Notes: generated by a model from the letters alone, not told the origin. A stretch of DNA of 8,822 nt from an uncultured Clostridia bacterium (GCA_945877525.1 CAMDVP010000124.1:1-8822); one strand, 5' to 3'; positions 1 to 7,494 are shown, counted from the stretch's first letter. Translations and numbers: made by a program.

Positions 1-37
1 TTCGCCGCTGAAATGCCTGTTCGTCGCGTTCTCTCAT
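1..37 (-). CDS. Start of an unidentified gene, cut by the window edge
   Basis: Only the first 12 codons are visible. They begin at the ATG at 37-35 and read MRERDEQAFQRR, a charged, probably helical N-terminus. A purine-rich AGTGAGG lies 5 bases upstream of this ATG and is a reasonable ribosome binding site. Another ATG at 42-40 runs into a stop after one sense codon, so it is not the start. A good promoter and a 26-bp palindrome lie just upstream. A short basic and acidic N-terminus behind an operator-like palindrome is typical of self-regulated TetR-family repressors, but that identity is only inferred. Too little is visible to assign a function. Confidence 0.5.
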   Translation of the reverse strand, partial: MRERDEQAFQRR

Positions 38-51
38 CGCATCCTCACTTC

Positions 52-77
52 ATTCGTTGACCGATTGTTCAGCGAAT
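52..77. promoter_or_regulatory. 26-bp palindrome, likely repressor operator
   Basis: Two 9-bp arms, ATTCGTTGA at 52-60 and TCAGCGAAT at 69-77 on the plus strand, are inverted copies with one mismatch. Symmetry continues partly into the centre, and 10 of 13 base pairs match overall. The site starts two bases past the -10 box and covers the expected transcription start, which is where a bound dimer would block the polymerase. Length and position fit a TetR-type operator, but the regulator is not identified. As RNA the arms could also form a hairpin in the leader, although there is no U-tract. Confidence 0.55.
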
Positions 78-78
78 A

Positions 79-107
79 AATATAACATATCCCTATCACT
101 CTGTAAA
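79..107 (-). promoter_or_regulatory. SigmaA-type promoter for the left-edge gene
   Basis: Read on the minus strand, a -35 box TTTACA (107-102) is followed by a 17-base spacer and a -10 box TATATT (84-79). Each box differs from the TTGACA/TATAAT consensus by one base, and the spacing is ideal. The promoter lies in the most AT-rich part of the window. It points toward the gene starting at 37, giving a predicted transcript start near position 72 and a leader of about 35 bases. Confidence 0.72.
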
Positions 108-240
108 GTATGCATCGGCTGTAAGGCGCAGGAGCATCGGGCGAAAAATTAGCTGGGGCATATCTGCCTCGCAGCTTTCCCAATCCCACGGCTTCATTCA
201 TCCAGAACAGAACACAGCCCGAACCACTGCGAAGACACGC
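108..240. other. Intergenic stretch with no recognised feature
   Basis: This lies between the promoter of the left-edge gene and the terminator of the operon. I see no supported reading frame, RNA gene or repeat. Short open frames here have no ribosome binding site and run into the dehydrogenase on the opposite strand. Confidence 0.5.
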
Positions 241-271
241 AAAAAGGGCCCCGCGCGGTGCGAAGGCCCCT
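241..271 (-). terminator. Rho-independent terminator of the operon
   Basis: On the minus strand, about 84 bases past the dehydrogenase stop codon, AGGGGCC (271-265) pairs with GGCCCTT (250-244) over 7 bp including one G-U pair. The loop can form a small inner CGC/GCG stem. The right arm runs into a five-T tract (245-241). Stem plus T-tract marks the end of the minus-strand operon and separates it from the promoter at 79-107. Confidence 0.75.
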
Positions 272-354
272 GTATTCCGTTTGGATCCGGGTATGCGGTG
301 ATCCGTCTGAATGGATTTCCGCGCATGGCAGGACAGGCGCTGCGGGAATTCGGC

Positions 355-1311
355 TTAGTACCTGCAGACGTTCTCGGGGTTTCCCGCCAGGTAGGCTTCG
401 ATATTGTGGAAAGCGATCTCCGCCCGGCGCAGCATGGATTCCTGGGAAAGGAAGGCAATGTGCGGCGTGAGGAGCGCGTTGCGGGCATGCAGCAGCGGCT
501 CGCTGTCGGGAATGGGCGGCTCCTGGTCAAACACATCCACCCCTGCGCCGGCCAGGCGGCCCTCGTTCAGCGCCACGGCAAGGGCGGCGCTGTCCACAAT
601 CGGGCCGCGGGCGCAGTTAATCAGCAGGGCAGTTGGCTTCATCAGGGCAATCATGTCCCGGCTGATCAGGCCGCGGGTTGAGGCATTGTTGGGCGTATGA
701 ATGCTGACGATGTCGCTCTGAGCCATCACTTCGGGAAGGGACAGATAGGTGATGCCCATGGCCTCGGCCTCCGGGCGAACCGTACGGGAATGGGCAATCA
801 CCTTTGCGCCGAAGGCCTGAAACAGCCTGGCCGTCATCATGCCGATGCGTCCCGTGCCGACAATGCCCACGGTTTTCCCCATGATTTCCCGTCCGGCCAG
901 CCCCGCAGAGGTTCCGCCGCCGCGTACCCTCTCCTCCGCCTCCGCCATGCGGCGCATCAGGCAGATGGTAATGCCGATCACCAGCTCCGCCACGGTCTGG
1001 TTGGAGTAGTTGGCCGCGTTGCAAATCATAATGTCCCTGGCACGGCAGGCCTCCAGCCCCACATGGTCAATGCCCGTGAAGGCTACGTTCAGCATCTTCA
1101 GCGCGCCGCAGGCGTTCACCACCCGGTCGGGGAAAGGATTGTTGGCGATGGTCACCACCTCGCAGCCTTCGCTGCGGCGAATCAGCTCATCGGGGTCGGT
1201 GGTTTTTTCGGGGTAGTAGATCCATTCGTGTCCGGCCCGGCGGATGGGTTCGGCCAGCTTGTCAATCATCTCGGCGCTGACCCCGATGGGTTCCAGAAGT
1301 CCAATGCGCAT
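355..1311 (-). CDS. D-isomer-specific 2-hydroxyacid dehydrogenase
   Basis: This 318-residue protein is a typical length for the NAD(P)-dependent D-2-hydroxyacid dehydrogenase family (SerA, glyoxylate/hydroxypyruvate reductase and relatives), which interconverts 2-keto acids and D-2-hydroxy acids in the cytoplasm. The dinucleotide-binding motif GTGRIG is at residues 152-157 inside GKTVGIVGTGRIG. The catalytic set is present: Arg235 in NCARGPIVD, Glu264 in DVFDQEPP and His284 in TPHIA. The N-terminal substrate domain has the segment NVAFTGIDHVG (75-85). The ATG at 1311 has AAAGGAAG 8 bases upstream. It is the last gene of the operon, 47 bp after the second peptidase and followed by a terminator. 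Substrate cannot be read from sequence; a keto acid from amino-acid breakdown fits the neighbours. Family confidence is high. Confidence 0.93.
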   Translation of the reverse strand: MRIGLLEPIGVSAEMIDKLAEPIRRAGHEWIYYPEKTTDPDELIRRSEGCEVVTIANNPFPDRVVNACGALKMLNVAFTGIDHVGLEACRARDIMICNAANYSNQTVAELVIGITICLMRRMAEAEERVRGGGTSAGLAGREIMGKTVGIVGTGRIGMMTARLFQAFGAKVIAHSRTVRPEAEAMGITYLSLPEVMAQSDIVSIHTPNNASTRGLISRDMIALMKPTALLINCARGPIVDSAALAVALNEGRLAGAGVDVFDQEPPIPDSEPLLHARNALLTPHIAFLSQESMLRRAEIAFHNIEAYLAGNPENVCRY

Positions 1312-1358
1312 GGAAACAACTTCCTTTCATATGATGTAGAAGGAATGCAGGGGACGGA

Positions 1359-3359
1359 TCAGGACAGCAGATGACGGTTCATCCAGCGCGTGATCTCTTC
1401 CAGCCGCTTGATCCGGTTTTTCGGCTTGCCGGAGCGCGACAGCTCATGATTTTCACCCTTGAACAGGCACAGCCGCGCCTCCACTCCATGGGAACGCAGG
1501 GCATTGAACATCTGCAGGGCCTCAATCTTCCAGCAGCGGTAGTCCTCCTCGGAGTGGATGAACAGCGTGGGGGTTACGCACTGATCCGCCGCGCTCAGGG
1601 GCGACTGCGCCCAGACCTTCGCCACATCCTCGCTGGTATGGGCCCCAAGATGACCGTCCACGAAGGTTCGTCCGCAGTCGCTGGTGCCCTCCATGGATAC
1701 AAAGTTGGAAATGGATCGCTGGGAGGCCGCGCAGGCAAACCGGTCCGTATGGCCGATGATCCAGTTGGTCATAAAGCCCCCGTAAGAGCCGCCGGTCACG
1801 CCCAGACGGGAAGCGTCCAGCTGAGGATACTTCGCCAGCACGCAGTCGGTGAAATCCATCAGGTTCTGGTATTCCACCGTGCCGTACTTGCCGCGGATGT
1901 AGGCAAAGTCGTCTCCACGGGCGTCGCTGCCCCGCGGGTTGGCAAAGAAAACAAAGTAGCCCAGATTGGCCCAGTACTGCATTTCGTGATAATACACCGC
2001 GCCATAGCTCAGCCGCGGGCCGCCGTGAATATCCAGGATGCCCGGATAGCGCCTGGAGGGGTCGAAATGGGCGGGCTTGAGCACAAAGCCATGGATTTCA
2101 AAGCCGTCCGGGTCGGTAAAGCGCACCGGCTCAGGATGGACAATCTCATGGCTGTCGCAGAAGGCACGATTGAAGACAGACAGGGGCTCCAGTTTCCCGG
2201 ATTCCACAGCATACAGCTCCTGCAGGCGCATATCCTGCATGGCCACACAAAGCAGCCGTCCATGGCACACGTCGAACAGATCCACCGAGCCGTCGCCCTC
2301 CCACAGGGGGTCGATAGCGCCGGCGGGCGAAAGCCGCAGAAGCCGCGAGGAATCCTCCTGCCCTGAAATCAGATACAGGCTGCTGTCCTCCGCCTTGAAA
2401 CACGCCCCACCGCCATAGCGAGCATCGCTGCCGACAGGGTTGCCGATGGACATCGCCCCGCAGCCCAGCAGCCCGGGCTTGCCGCCCTCTGCCGGCACAC
2501 GCCACAGGTCGGGAGTCTGGCTGTAATTGTACTGCGCCATGTCGGTGCCGGCAAAAACCACCTGGCCCTGCCAGAAATCCACCTGGCGGATGCGGTAAAT
2601 TCCCTGGGGAACCGCCTGCGTGGTTTTTCCCGTGGCGTGGCGGTACACCCGGATGCCCGTGCGGAAGTCCCGCAGCGTGTCGAACTCGGCTCCGTGGTAA
2701 ACCACAACGCCTTCCTCCCGGCATACCCGAACGCCTTCCACATCAAACAGCGGCGAAGTGATAGGCGTCAGCGCACCGGTGGCGTTATTCCAAAGGAACA
2801 GCCCGACACGGGTCTTGTTGATCGTTCCCGCGCCGTTGAACCAGAAGGGGTATTCATCCAGCACCGTGCAGTGGGCCCGTTCCTTCCGCAGATCGTCCAT
2901 GGCCTGGCGGCGCGCCTCCCCGGTCAGGTTTTCCAGGCGGCGAACCTTCTCCAGGTCGCGCCGGGCCTTCAGCACATAGGTATGCGGCCCAAGCTTTCCC
3001 ACAGCCGCGGCGTTGAGCGGCACGGCAAAGGCACGCCTTGTCTCTCCGCCGGACAGGGGCAGCCGATAGAAGGCCGTGTAGTCCTCCCCCGCCTCGCGCA
3101 GTGCCCGATCCTCCGGCTCACGCAGGGCAGGAAAAAGCAGCGCGTCATTTCCGTCCCACAGGAATGAGGTCACGTCGCCCCGGGAGGTCATCTGCCGCAG
3201 GGGCGCGCCAGGCACATACAGCCACAGGTCGGAACGATAGCCGTTGGCAGCCTCGTCCGCGCGGTGCGCAAGCAGAGCCGCTGCGTGGCCGTCCGGCGCC
3301 CAGGCCAGATCGGACAGGGCATAGAAGGACAGGAAATCCTTTAACTCAATCGCTTTCAT
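1359..3359 (-). CDS. S9-family oligopeptidase, second tandem copy
   Basis: This 666-residue protein has the prolyl-oligopeptidase layout: an N-terminal beta-propeller-like half (about 1-410) that restricts substrates to short peptides, and a C-terminal alpha/beta-hydrolase domain. The oxyanion segment HGGP is at 445-448, the nucleophile Ser525 in GVTGGSYGG, Asp606 in HSEEDYRC and His638 in GENHELSRSG, so the catalytic triad is intact. The best match is the acylaminoacyl-peptidase-like (S9C) branch. There is no signal peptide or membrane segment, so it is probably cytoplasmic. An in-frame extension to 3437 is open, but the ATG at 3359 is chosen because GGGAGG lies 8 bases upstream and the next gene's sequence then starts alike (M-x-x-x-x-L-x-D-F-L). 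The gap to the upstream paralog is 14 bp. Tryptophan follows RC in the Asp motif, where the paralog has proline. Confidence 0.93.
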   Translation of the reverse strand: MKAIELKDFLSFYALSDLAWAPDGHAAALLAHRADEAANGYRSDLWLYVPGAPLRQMTSRGDVTSFLWDGNDALLFPALREPEDRALREAGEDYTAFYRLPLSGGETRRAFAVPLNAAAVGKLGPHTYVLKARRDLEKVRRLENLTGEARRQAMDDLRKERAHCTVLDEYPFWFNGAGTINKTRVGLFLWNNATGALTPITSPLFDVEGVRVCREEGVVVYHGAEFDTLRDFRTGIRVYRHATGKTTQAVPQGIYRIRQVDFWQGQVVFAGTDMAQYNYSQTPDLWRVPAEGGKPGLLGCGAMSIGNPVGSDARYGGGACFKAEDSSLYLISGQEDSSRLLRLSPAGAIDPLWEGDGSVDLFDVCHGRLLCVAMQDMRLQELYAVESGKLEPLSVFNRAFCDSHEIVHPEPVRFTDPDGFEIHGFVLKPAHFDPSRRYPGILDIHGGPRLSYGAVYYHEMQYWANLGYFVFFANPRGSDARGDDFAYIRGKYGTVEYQNLMDFTDCVLAKYPQLDASRLGVTGGSYGGFMTNWIIGHTDRFACAASQRSISNFVSMEGTSDCGRTFVDGHLGAHTSEDVAKVWAQSPLSAADQCVTPTLFIHSEEDYRCWKIEALQMFNALRSHGVEARLCLFKGENHELSRSGKPKNRIKRLEEITRWMNRHLLS

Positions 3360-3373
3360 CCTGCATACCTCCC

Positions 3374-5329
3374 TCACGCCTTCAGATGGGCGTCCATCCA
3401 GGCGTTGATTTCCTCCAGCCTGCGCACCCGGTTCCAAGGCCTGCCGGAGCGGGACAGCTCATGGTTTTCTCCACGGAACACGCAGACCCGGGTTTCCACA
3501 CCCTGGTAAATCAGCTGGGTATACATCTGCAGCGCCTCGCCCAGAGGGCAGCGGAAATCCTCGTCCGAATGGAGAAACAGCGTAGGCGTAACCGCCCTGG
3601 AAACAAATTTCAGCGGAGAGGACGCCCAGCCCTCCGCCGGCTTGATCCGGGCGGACACGCCGCCAAAGCGGCAGGGGCTGTACATATATGACCAGTCGCT
3701 GGCGCCCTCATCCGTAATCCAGTTGGCGATGGAGCGCTGGGACACGGCGCAGGCAAAGCGGTCCGTGTGCCCGATGATCCAGTTGGTCATGTATCCACCG
3801 TAGGAACCGCCTGTCACCCCCAGGCGCGCAGGATCCAGCTGGGGATGGCGTTCCAGCACACAGTCGGTAAAGGCCATCAGGTCATCATAATCCACCGTAC
3901 CGTAGCGGGTCATCAGGAAGCCGAATTCGTCGCCCTTGCCGTCGCTTCCGGTGGGATTGCAGAAGAACACATAATAACCCCGAGCCGCCCACACCTGCAT
4001 TTCATGCACATAGGAGGGACCATAGGCGGTTTTCGGCCCGCCGTGAATCACCAGAATGCCGGGGTACTGCTTGCCGGGCTCCTCATGGGCAGGATGGATC
4101 ACCCACCCCTGCACCAGGTCGCCATGCGCATTCACAAAGTCGCAGGTCTGGGGCTGCGCAACGGCATGGGTTTCCGAAAACGCCAGGTTGAAGCCGGTCA
4201 GGCAGCTTTCCTCGCCCGTAGCCAGATCCATCCTGTATATTTCCTGCAGCCCCATGCGCCGGGTAGCGATCATGTATGCCTGCCCGCCGCATACGTCAAT
4301 GGCATCGATCGATCCCGTTTCCCGGCTGACAATCTCCTCCCGTCCGTTCCGGATACGGGCCAGATGCGCCGAGCCGTCCTGGGTCAGCACATGGTAAACA
4401 TCATCGCCCGACACCTGAAGCAGCCTGCCCCCGCCATAGCGGCAGTCGCTGTTGACCGAGTTGTTCACCGGCATCTGGAAGGGCGCGCACAGAAGGGCTT
4501 CCTCCTCGCCGCCCTCCGGGTTCAGCGTATAGAACCAGGCGTTCTGACTCCACACATATCGACTGCCGTCCGCCCCGGTAAACAGCACCCGGTCGCCCCA
4601 AAAGTCCAAGTGGCGCAGCTTGTAGCGGCCAGTTTGGAGCAGCTGCCTGGTTTCGCCCCGGGCCACGTCGTAGACAAAAATGCCCAGCTTCTGCTCCTCC
4701 ATGGCATCAATGTCCATGCCCATATAGGCTACCATCCCGCCGTCCCGGCGCACCGCAAAGCCGTTGCGCACCTGGAAGCGTTCGCCGGTCAGCGGGGTCA
4801 GCGCTTCGGTATCCGCGTCGTAGAGATAAAGCCTGTGGCGGATGCCGCTCACATAGCCCGCTCCGTTTTCCGCAAAGGGCAGCTCGTCCAGCACCGTCCA
4901 GTCCGCACCGCCCTCGGGCAAATTCTCGGCAGGGTACAGCGTGGTACGGGCCTGGATGATAAAGCGCCTGCCCTCCAGGCAGCGGATGTCCTCTGCAAAC
5001 AGCGGCACTGTGAACGCCGGCACGGCCTCGCCGCCGTCCAGGCGCAGCAACATAAACGATGTGGAGGGGGCCAGCAGCGACGCGGACTGCTCGCCCTTGA
5101 ACAGCACCGTGTTCTCATCCAGCCACAGAAAGCTGCGCACCCGTCCGCTCCGGGTCAGCTGCCGCACGCTTCCCGTGGAAAGCTCCAGGCACCACAGGTC
5201 GCTTTGATAGCCGTCCTTTGCCTCGTCGCACCGGCTTACCACAAAGCCGGCCCGTTTCCCCTCCGGGGAGAGGCTCAGGGCCGAAAGAAACGAAAAGCCA
5301 AGGAAATCCCGCAGCTGAACATCCTGCAT
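3374..5329 (-). CDS. S9-family oligopeptidase, first tandem copy
   Basis: This 651-residue serine peptidase, paralogous to the next gene downstream, is expected to cut short peptides in the cytoplasm. The N-terminal half is propeller-like with repeated short strand pairs such as SDLWCLEL and RSFLWLDENTVLF. The C-terminal alpha/beta-hydrolase half has HGGP at 429-432, Ser509 in GVTGGSYGG, Asp591 in HSDEDFRCP and His623 in RGENHELSRSG. No signal peptide is seen. The chosen ATG at 5329 has GGGAGG 8 bases upstream; a GTG start at 5356 in the same frame would add nine residues but lacks a comparable site. The hydrolase halves of the two copies are very alike, for example MTNWIIGHTDRFACA in both (one position before it differs), while the propeller halves differ much more. 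An 85-bp gap with a strong hairpin precedes the gene. Confidence 0.93.
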   Translation of the reverse strand: MQDVQLRDFLGFSFLSALSLSPEGKRAGFVVSRCDEAKDGYQSDLWCLELSTGSVRQLTRSGRVRSFLWLDENTVLFKGEQSASLLAPSTSFMLLRLDGGEAVPAFTVPLFAEDIRCLEGRRFIIQARTTLYPAENLPEGGADWTVLDELPFAENGAGYVSGIRHRLYLYDADTEALTPLTGERFQVRNGFAVRRDGGMVAYMGMDIDAMEEQKLGIFVYDVARGETRQLLQTGRYKLRHLDFWGDRVLFTGADGSRYVWSQNAWFYTLNPEGGEEEALLCAPFQMPVNNSVNSDCRYGGGRLLQVSGDDVYHVLTQDGSAHLARIRNGREEIVSRETGSIDAIDVCGGQAYMIATRRMGLQEIYRMDLATGEESCLTGFNLAFSETHAVAQPQTCDFVNAHGDLVQGWVIHPAHEEPGKQYPGILVIHGGPKTAYGPSYVHEMQVWAARGYYVFFCNPTGSDGKGDEFGFLMTRYGTVDYDDLMAFTDCVLERHPQLDPARLGVTGGSYGGYMTNWIIGHTDRFACAVSQRSIANWITDEGASDWSYMYSPCRFGGVSARIKPAEGWASSPLKFVSRAVTPTLFLHSDEDFRCPLGEALQMYTQLIYQGVETRVCVFRGENHELSRSGRPWNRVRRLEEINAWMDAHLKA

Positions 5330-5373
5330 GAAACACCCTCCCTCATGCTGATCCACGCGGTCAACGGCAGCCT

Positions 5374-5403
5374 GGCCATCCGCCGCACATGCGGCGTATG
5401 GCC
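5374..5403 (-). other. Strong intergenic hairpin, no T-tract
   Basis: In the 85-bp gap before the first peptidase gene, GGCCAT and ATGGCC (5374-5379, 5398-5403) form an outer 6-bp stem. CGCCGCA and TGCGGCG (5381-5387, 5390-5396) form an inner 7-bp stem, separated by one mismatch and closed by a 2-base (effectively 4-base) loop. No T-run follows in either direction, so it is not a standard terminator. In an operon mRNA it could act as an RNA-processing or stability element that sets different levels for the TPR and peptidase parts. Confidence 0.6.
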
Positions 5404-5414
5404 GACTGTTCGTA

Positions 5415-6224
5415 TTACAGATGGCGGCGCTTCTTTTCCACCAGCGCAGCCTGATAGCCGAAGGCGCTCCACGCGTCTTCCTTGCCGGCTTCCAGCACGC
5501 GGCGGATCATGGCGTCTCCCTTGTCATTCTCACCCAGCTCATAATAATAGTTGGCCAGGCCAAAGCCCATGGTCACCAGCTCCAGATCAGTAGGATCGGG
5601 TGTCAGCAGCTCCTCGGGCTTGATGAGCCCCTTGTACATCAGCAGGCGGCGGTGATAGGACACCACCATGCCCGGCTGCATGTCGGGGGTGATGCGGTCC
5701 AGCAGGCGGGCCGCCTCTTCCTTCTTGCCCAGGCGGCGCAGGGTCATCCACAGCCAGTCGGTGCAGGAGATCACGTCCAGGTCCTCGTCGCTCATGGTAT
5801 AGCAGACCTTGTACACCTTCTCTGCCCGCTCATAATCCTGCAGCAGGAAGTAGCTCAGCGCCAGGTGATACCAGCAGTCCACGTTGCTGAGATCCAGCCG
5901 GATGGCAAACTCGAAGTCTGCCGCGGCCTCGGCATAGCGGCTGGTGTTGATATACGCATGGGCCTTGTGCCGGTACAGCAGGGGGTAGAAGGGATTGTAG
6001 CTGATGCCCATGGCGTAGGCGTCGATGGCCTCACGGTGCATGGACTGGCGGCGCAGGGCGCGGCCATACTTGATCCACTTTTCGGGATCGGTGGGGTCCG
6101 CCTCGGCAGCGGCCTTCAGGTCAAGGGCCAGCTGGGAAACGGGCTGATGGGTGCGTTCCTCATGCACCTGGGTATTCATGGGCGCCACATCGCGCAGGGA
6201 CGGTTCGGAAAGTACGTTGGCCAT
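5415..6224 (-). CDS. TPR-repeat protein, second tandem copy
   Basis: This 269-residue protein is made mostly of tetratricopeptide-like helix pairs and is expected to bind other proteins or peptides. Repeats are visible at about 47-80 (PEKWIKYGRALRRQSMHREA...), 81-114 (PLLYRHKAHAYIN...) and 115-148 (VDCWYHLALSYFLL...). A degenerate unit around TDWLWMTLRRLGKKEEA follows (155-171), and another near 218-246 (TMGFGLANYYYEL...). It has no signal peptide, membrane segment or catalytic motif. The ATG at 6224 has AGAGGTG 5 bases upstream. It aligns without gaps to the upstream paralog over about the first 177 residues, and both begin MANVLSEP. The two genes are 24 bp apart. I do not recognise a named family; the function is unknown, and the operon suggests a link to peptide metabolism or its control. 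Confidence 0.88.
   Translation of the reverse strand: MANVLSEPSLRDVAPMNTQVHEERTHQPVSQLALDLKAAAEADPTDPEKWIKYGRALRRQSMHREAIDAYAMGISYNPFYPLLYRHKAHAYINTSRYAEAAADFEFAIRLDLSNVDCWYHLALSYFLLQDYERAEKVYKVCYTMSDEDLDVISCTDWLWMTLRRLGKKEEAARLLDRITPDMQPGMVVSYHRRLLMYKGLIKPEELLTPDPTDLELVTMGFGLANYYYELGENDKGDAMIRRVLEAGKEDAWSAFGYQAALVEKKRRHL
6023..6069 (-). repeat. 47-bp exact direct repeat, copy in second TPR gene
   Basis: These 47 bases are identical to 6860-6906. They encode the same part of TPR repeat 1 (core YGRALRRQSMHREAI) in both paralogs. The two copies are 837 bp apart, exactly the distance between the two start codons (7061 and 6224), as expected for a tandem gene duplication without indels in this half. 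Confidence 0.9.
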
Positions 6225-6248
6225 AAGTACACCTCTTTCTGCTGTCTG

Positions 6249-7061
6249 TCAGTCGGCCCAGTGCTGCACGTCCACACGGGCAGCGTGCTCGGCAAAGCCG
6301 CCCCAGCTGTCCGCGTCGGCAATGCGCTTGAGGATTGCCCATGCCTTGTCCTTCTCGCCCCGGGACAGGTAGAAGCGGGCAATGCCATAGGCTGCGGTGG
6401 CGTAGTAGTGGCCGTCGGGGCTCTTCTCCGCAACCTCCAGGGCCTCTTCAGGGGTCATGGTCCCGTTGTACACCAGCACACGGTTGTAATAGCCGCAGTC
6501 GGCATACTGCACCTCGTGCCCGGGCTTGATATCGCGGACAATTTCATCCGCCTCTTCCCTGCGGCCCAGGCGGGTAAGGGTCATCCACAGCCAGTCCTTG
6601 GTAGCCACAATGTCGTCAAACAGCTCGGAGCGCTTCAGTGTTTCCTTAAAGGAAGCCAGCGCCCTGTCATACTGACGGGACAGGTAGTACGCCACACCCT
6701 GGTGATACCAGCAGTCCCAGTTGGAGGGATCCAGCCGCAGGGCGATCTCGAAGGTCGCGGCGGACACGGTGAATTCGCCGATATTGATGTAGGCATGGGC
6801 GCGATGGCGGTACAGCAGGGGATAGAAGGGGTTGTGACTGATGCCCATGCAGTAGGCAGCGATGGCCTCACGGTGCATGGACTGGCGGCGCAGGGCGCGG
6901 CCATACCTGATCCACTTCTCAGGGTCGGTGGGATCAGCCTCGGCGGCAGCCTTGGCCTCCAGCACCAGGGGATCCATGGGGGTCACATTTTCCTGAAGCA
7001 GCACCTCGGAGCTGCGGGAAGCGCAATTCGGCAGGGCGGGTTCGGACAATACGTTGGCCAT
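6249..7061 (-). CDS. TPR-repeat protein, first tandem copy
   Basis: This 270-residue cytoplasmic protein is built from TPR-like helix pairs at about 47-80, 81-114 and 115-148, a degenerate unit at 155-180 (TKDWLWMTLTRLGRREEA), and a final pair near 221-250 (TAAYGIARFYLSRGEKDKAWAIL). The segment KAAAEADPTDPEKWI (37-51) and most residues from 53 to 92 are shared with the paralog downstream. The N-terminal linker (9-36) and the last third differ. The ATG at 7061 has AGAGGTG 5 bases upstream, and even this leader resembles that of the paralog. It starts 24 bp after the RidA-like gene. No enzymatic motif is visible. It could be a scaffold or sensor; I cannot tell which. Confidence 0.88.
   Translation of the reverse strand: MANVLSEPALPNCASRSSEVLLQENVTPMDPLVLEAKAAAEADPTDPEKWIRYGRALRRQSMHREAIAAYCMGISHNPFYPLLYRHRAHAYINIGEFTVSAATFEIALRLDPSNWDCWYHQGVAYYLSRQYDRALASFKETLKRSELFDDIVATKDWLWMTLTRLGRREEADEIVRDIKPGHEVQYADCGYYNRVLVYNGTMTPEEALEVAEKSPDGHYYATAAYGIARFYLSRGEKDKAWAILKRIADADSWGGFAEHAARVDVQHWAD
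6860..6906 (-). repeat. 47-bp exact direct repeat, copy in first TPR gene
   Basis: Matching copy of the repeat at 6023-6069. Flanking bases differ, with silent or conservative changes on both sides. The uninterrupted block therefore stands out as either strong constraint or recent gene conversion between the paralogs. Confidence 0.9.
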
Positions 7062-7085
7062 AAAAGCACCTCTTTCGTCTGTTGT

Positions 7086-7433
7086 TTATTTTTTGGCAGC
7101 GATCACGGACACTTCCATCAGGTAGGGCGTATGGCCCAGTCCGGCCTCAACACATACCCGGGCGGGGGCGCAACCCTCGCTGATCCACTGGTCCCACGCC
7201 TTGTTGAAGGCTTCCTTCTGCTGGATATCGGGCATATAGATGGTGGCCATCACCATGTGGTCCTTGTCCGTGCCAAACCGGTCAAACAGCTCGTCCAGCC
7301 GCTTGAACAGCACCTGTGCCTGCTCCTCCATGGTGGTGCCGGAGGCTGCCACATGGCCGGAGAAGAACAGGAAGCCGCCCGCCTCGGTAACGCGGCTCAT
7401 GGTGGCGCTGACGTCGTAACGCTTGATCTCCAT
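7086..7433 (-). CDS. RidA/YjgF family protein (YoaB-like)
   Basis: This 115-residue protein covers the whole RidA fold. The family forms homotrimers that speed up hydrolysis of reactive enamine/imine intermediates released by PLP enzymes acting on amino acids, giving keto acids and ammonia. Visible features are GGFLFFSGHVA (19-29), the helix with EEQAQVLFKRLDELF (36-50), ATIYMPDI (63-70) and PARVCVEAGL (90-99), with Arg92 as the carboxylate-binding arginine and Glu107 at the active-site edge. Both are present, so activity is likely. The reading frame extends upstream to 7586 over the end of the ABC gene, but the ATG at 7433 matches the family start and has AAAGGAGG about 12 bases upstream, slightly long. 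The YoaB-like subgroup assignment is from memory of its pattern. It lies 61 bp after the ABC gene. Confidence 0.92.
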   Translation of the reverse strand: MEIKRYDVSATMSRVTEAGGFLFFSGHVAASGTTMEEQAQVLFKRLDELFDRFGTDKDHMVMATIYMPDIQQKEAFNKAWDQWISEGCAPARVCVEAGLGHTPYLMEVSVIAAKK

Positions 7434-7494
7434 GCTTGCATTGTCCCTCCTTTCCTGGGGAAAATTAGCTGAAGGCCCCGTAGGGCTCACGGCT

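Noticed and set aside
147..165. Eleven bases (aaaattagctg) shared with the 7461-7471 region
   Set aside because: Too short and without symmetry or matching context; most likely chance.
3767..5593. 608-codon open frame on the plus strand opposite the first S9 peptidase
   Set aside because: It is a shadow of the peptidase gene; the minus-strand product carries a full catalytic triad and the plus-strand product has no recognisable motif.
5421..7472. 683-codon open frame on the plus strand opposite the TPR and RidA genes
   Set aside because: It mirrors the codon phase of GC-rich minus-strand genes, crosses three real genes and their gaps, and its translation shows no known domain.
7434..7494. 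Small hairpin (GCCC/GGGC with GAAG/CTTC flanks) between the ABC and RidA genes
   Set aside because: The stem is short and interrupted and the following T-run is separated from it and only four long; not enough for a terminator or attenuator call.
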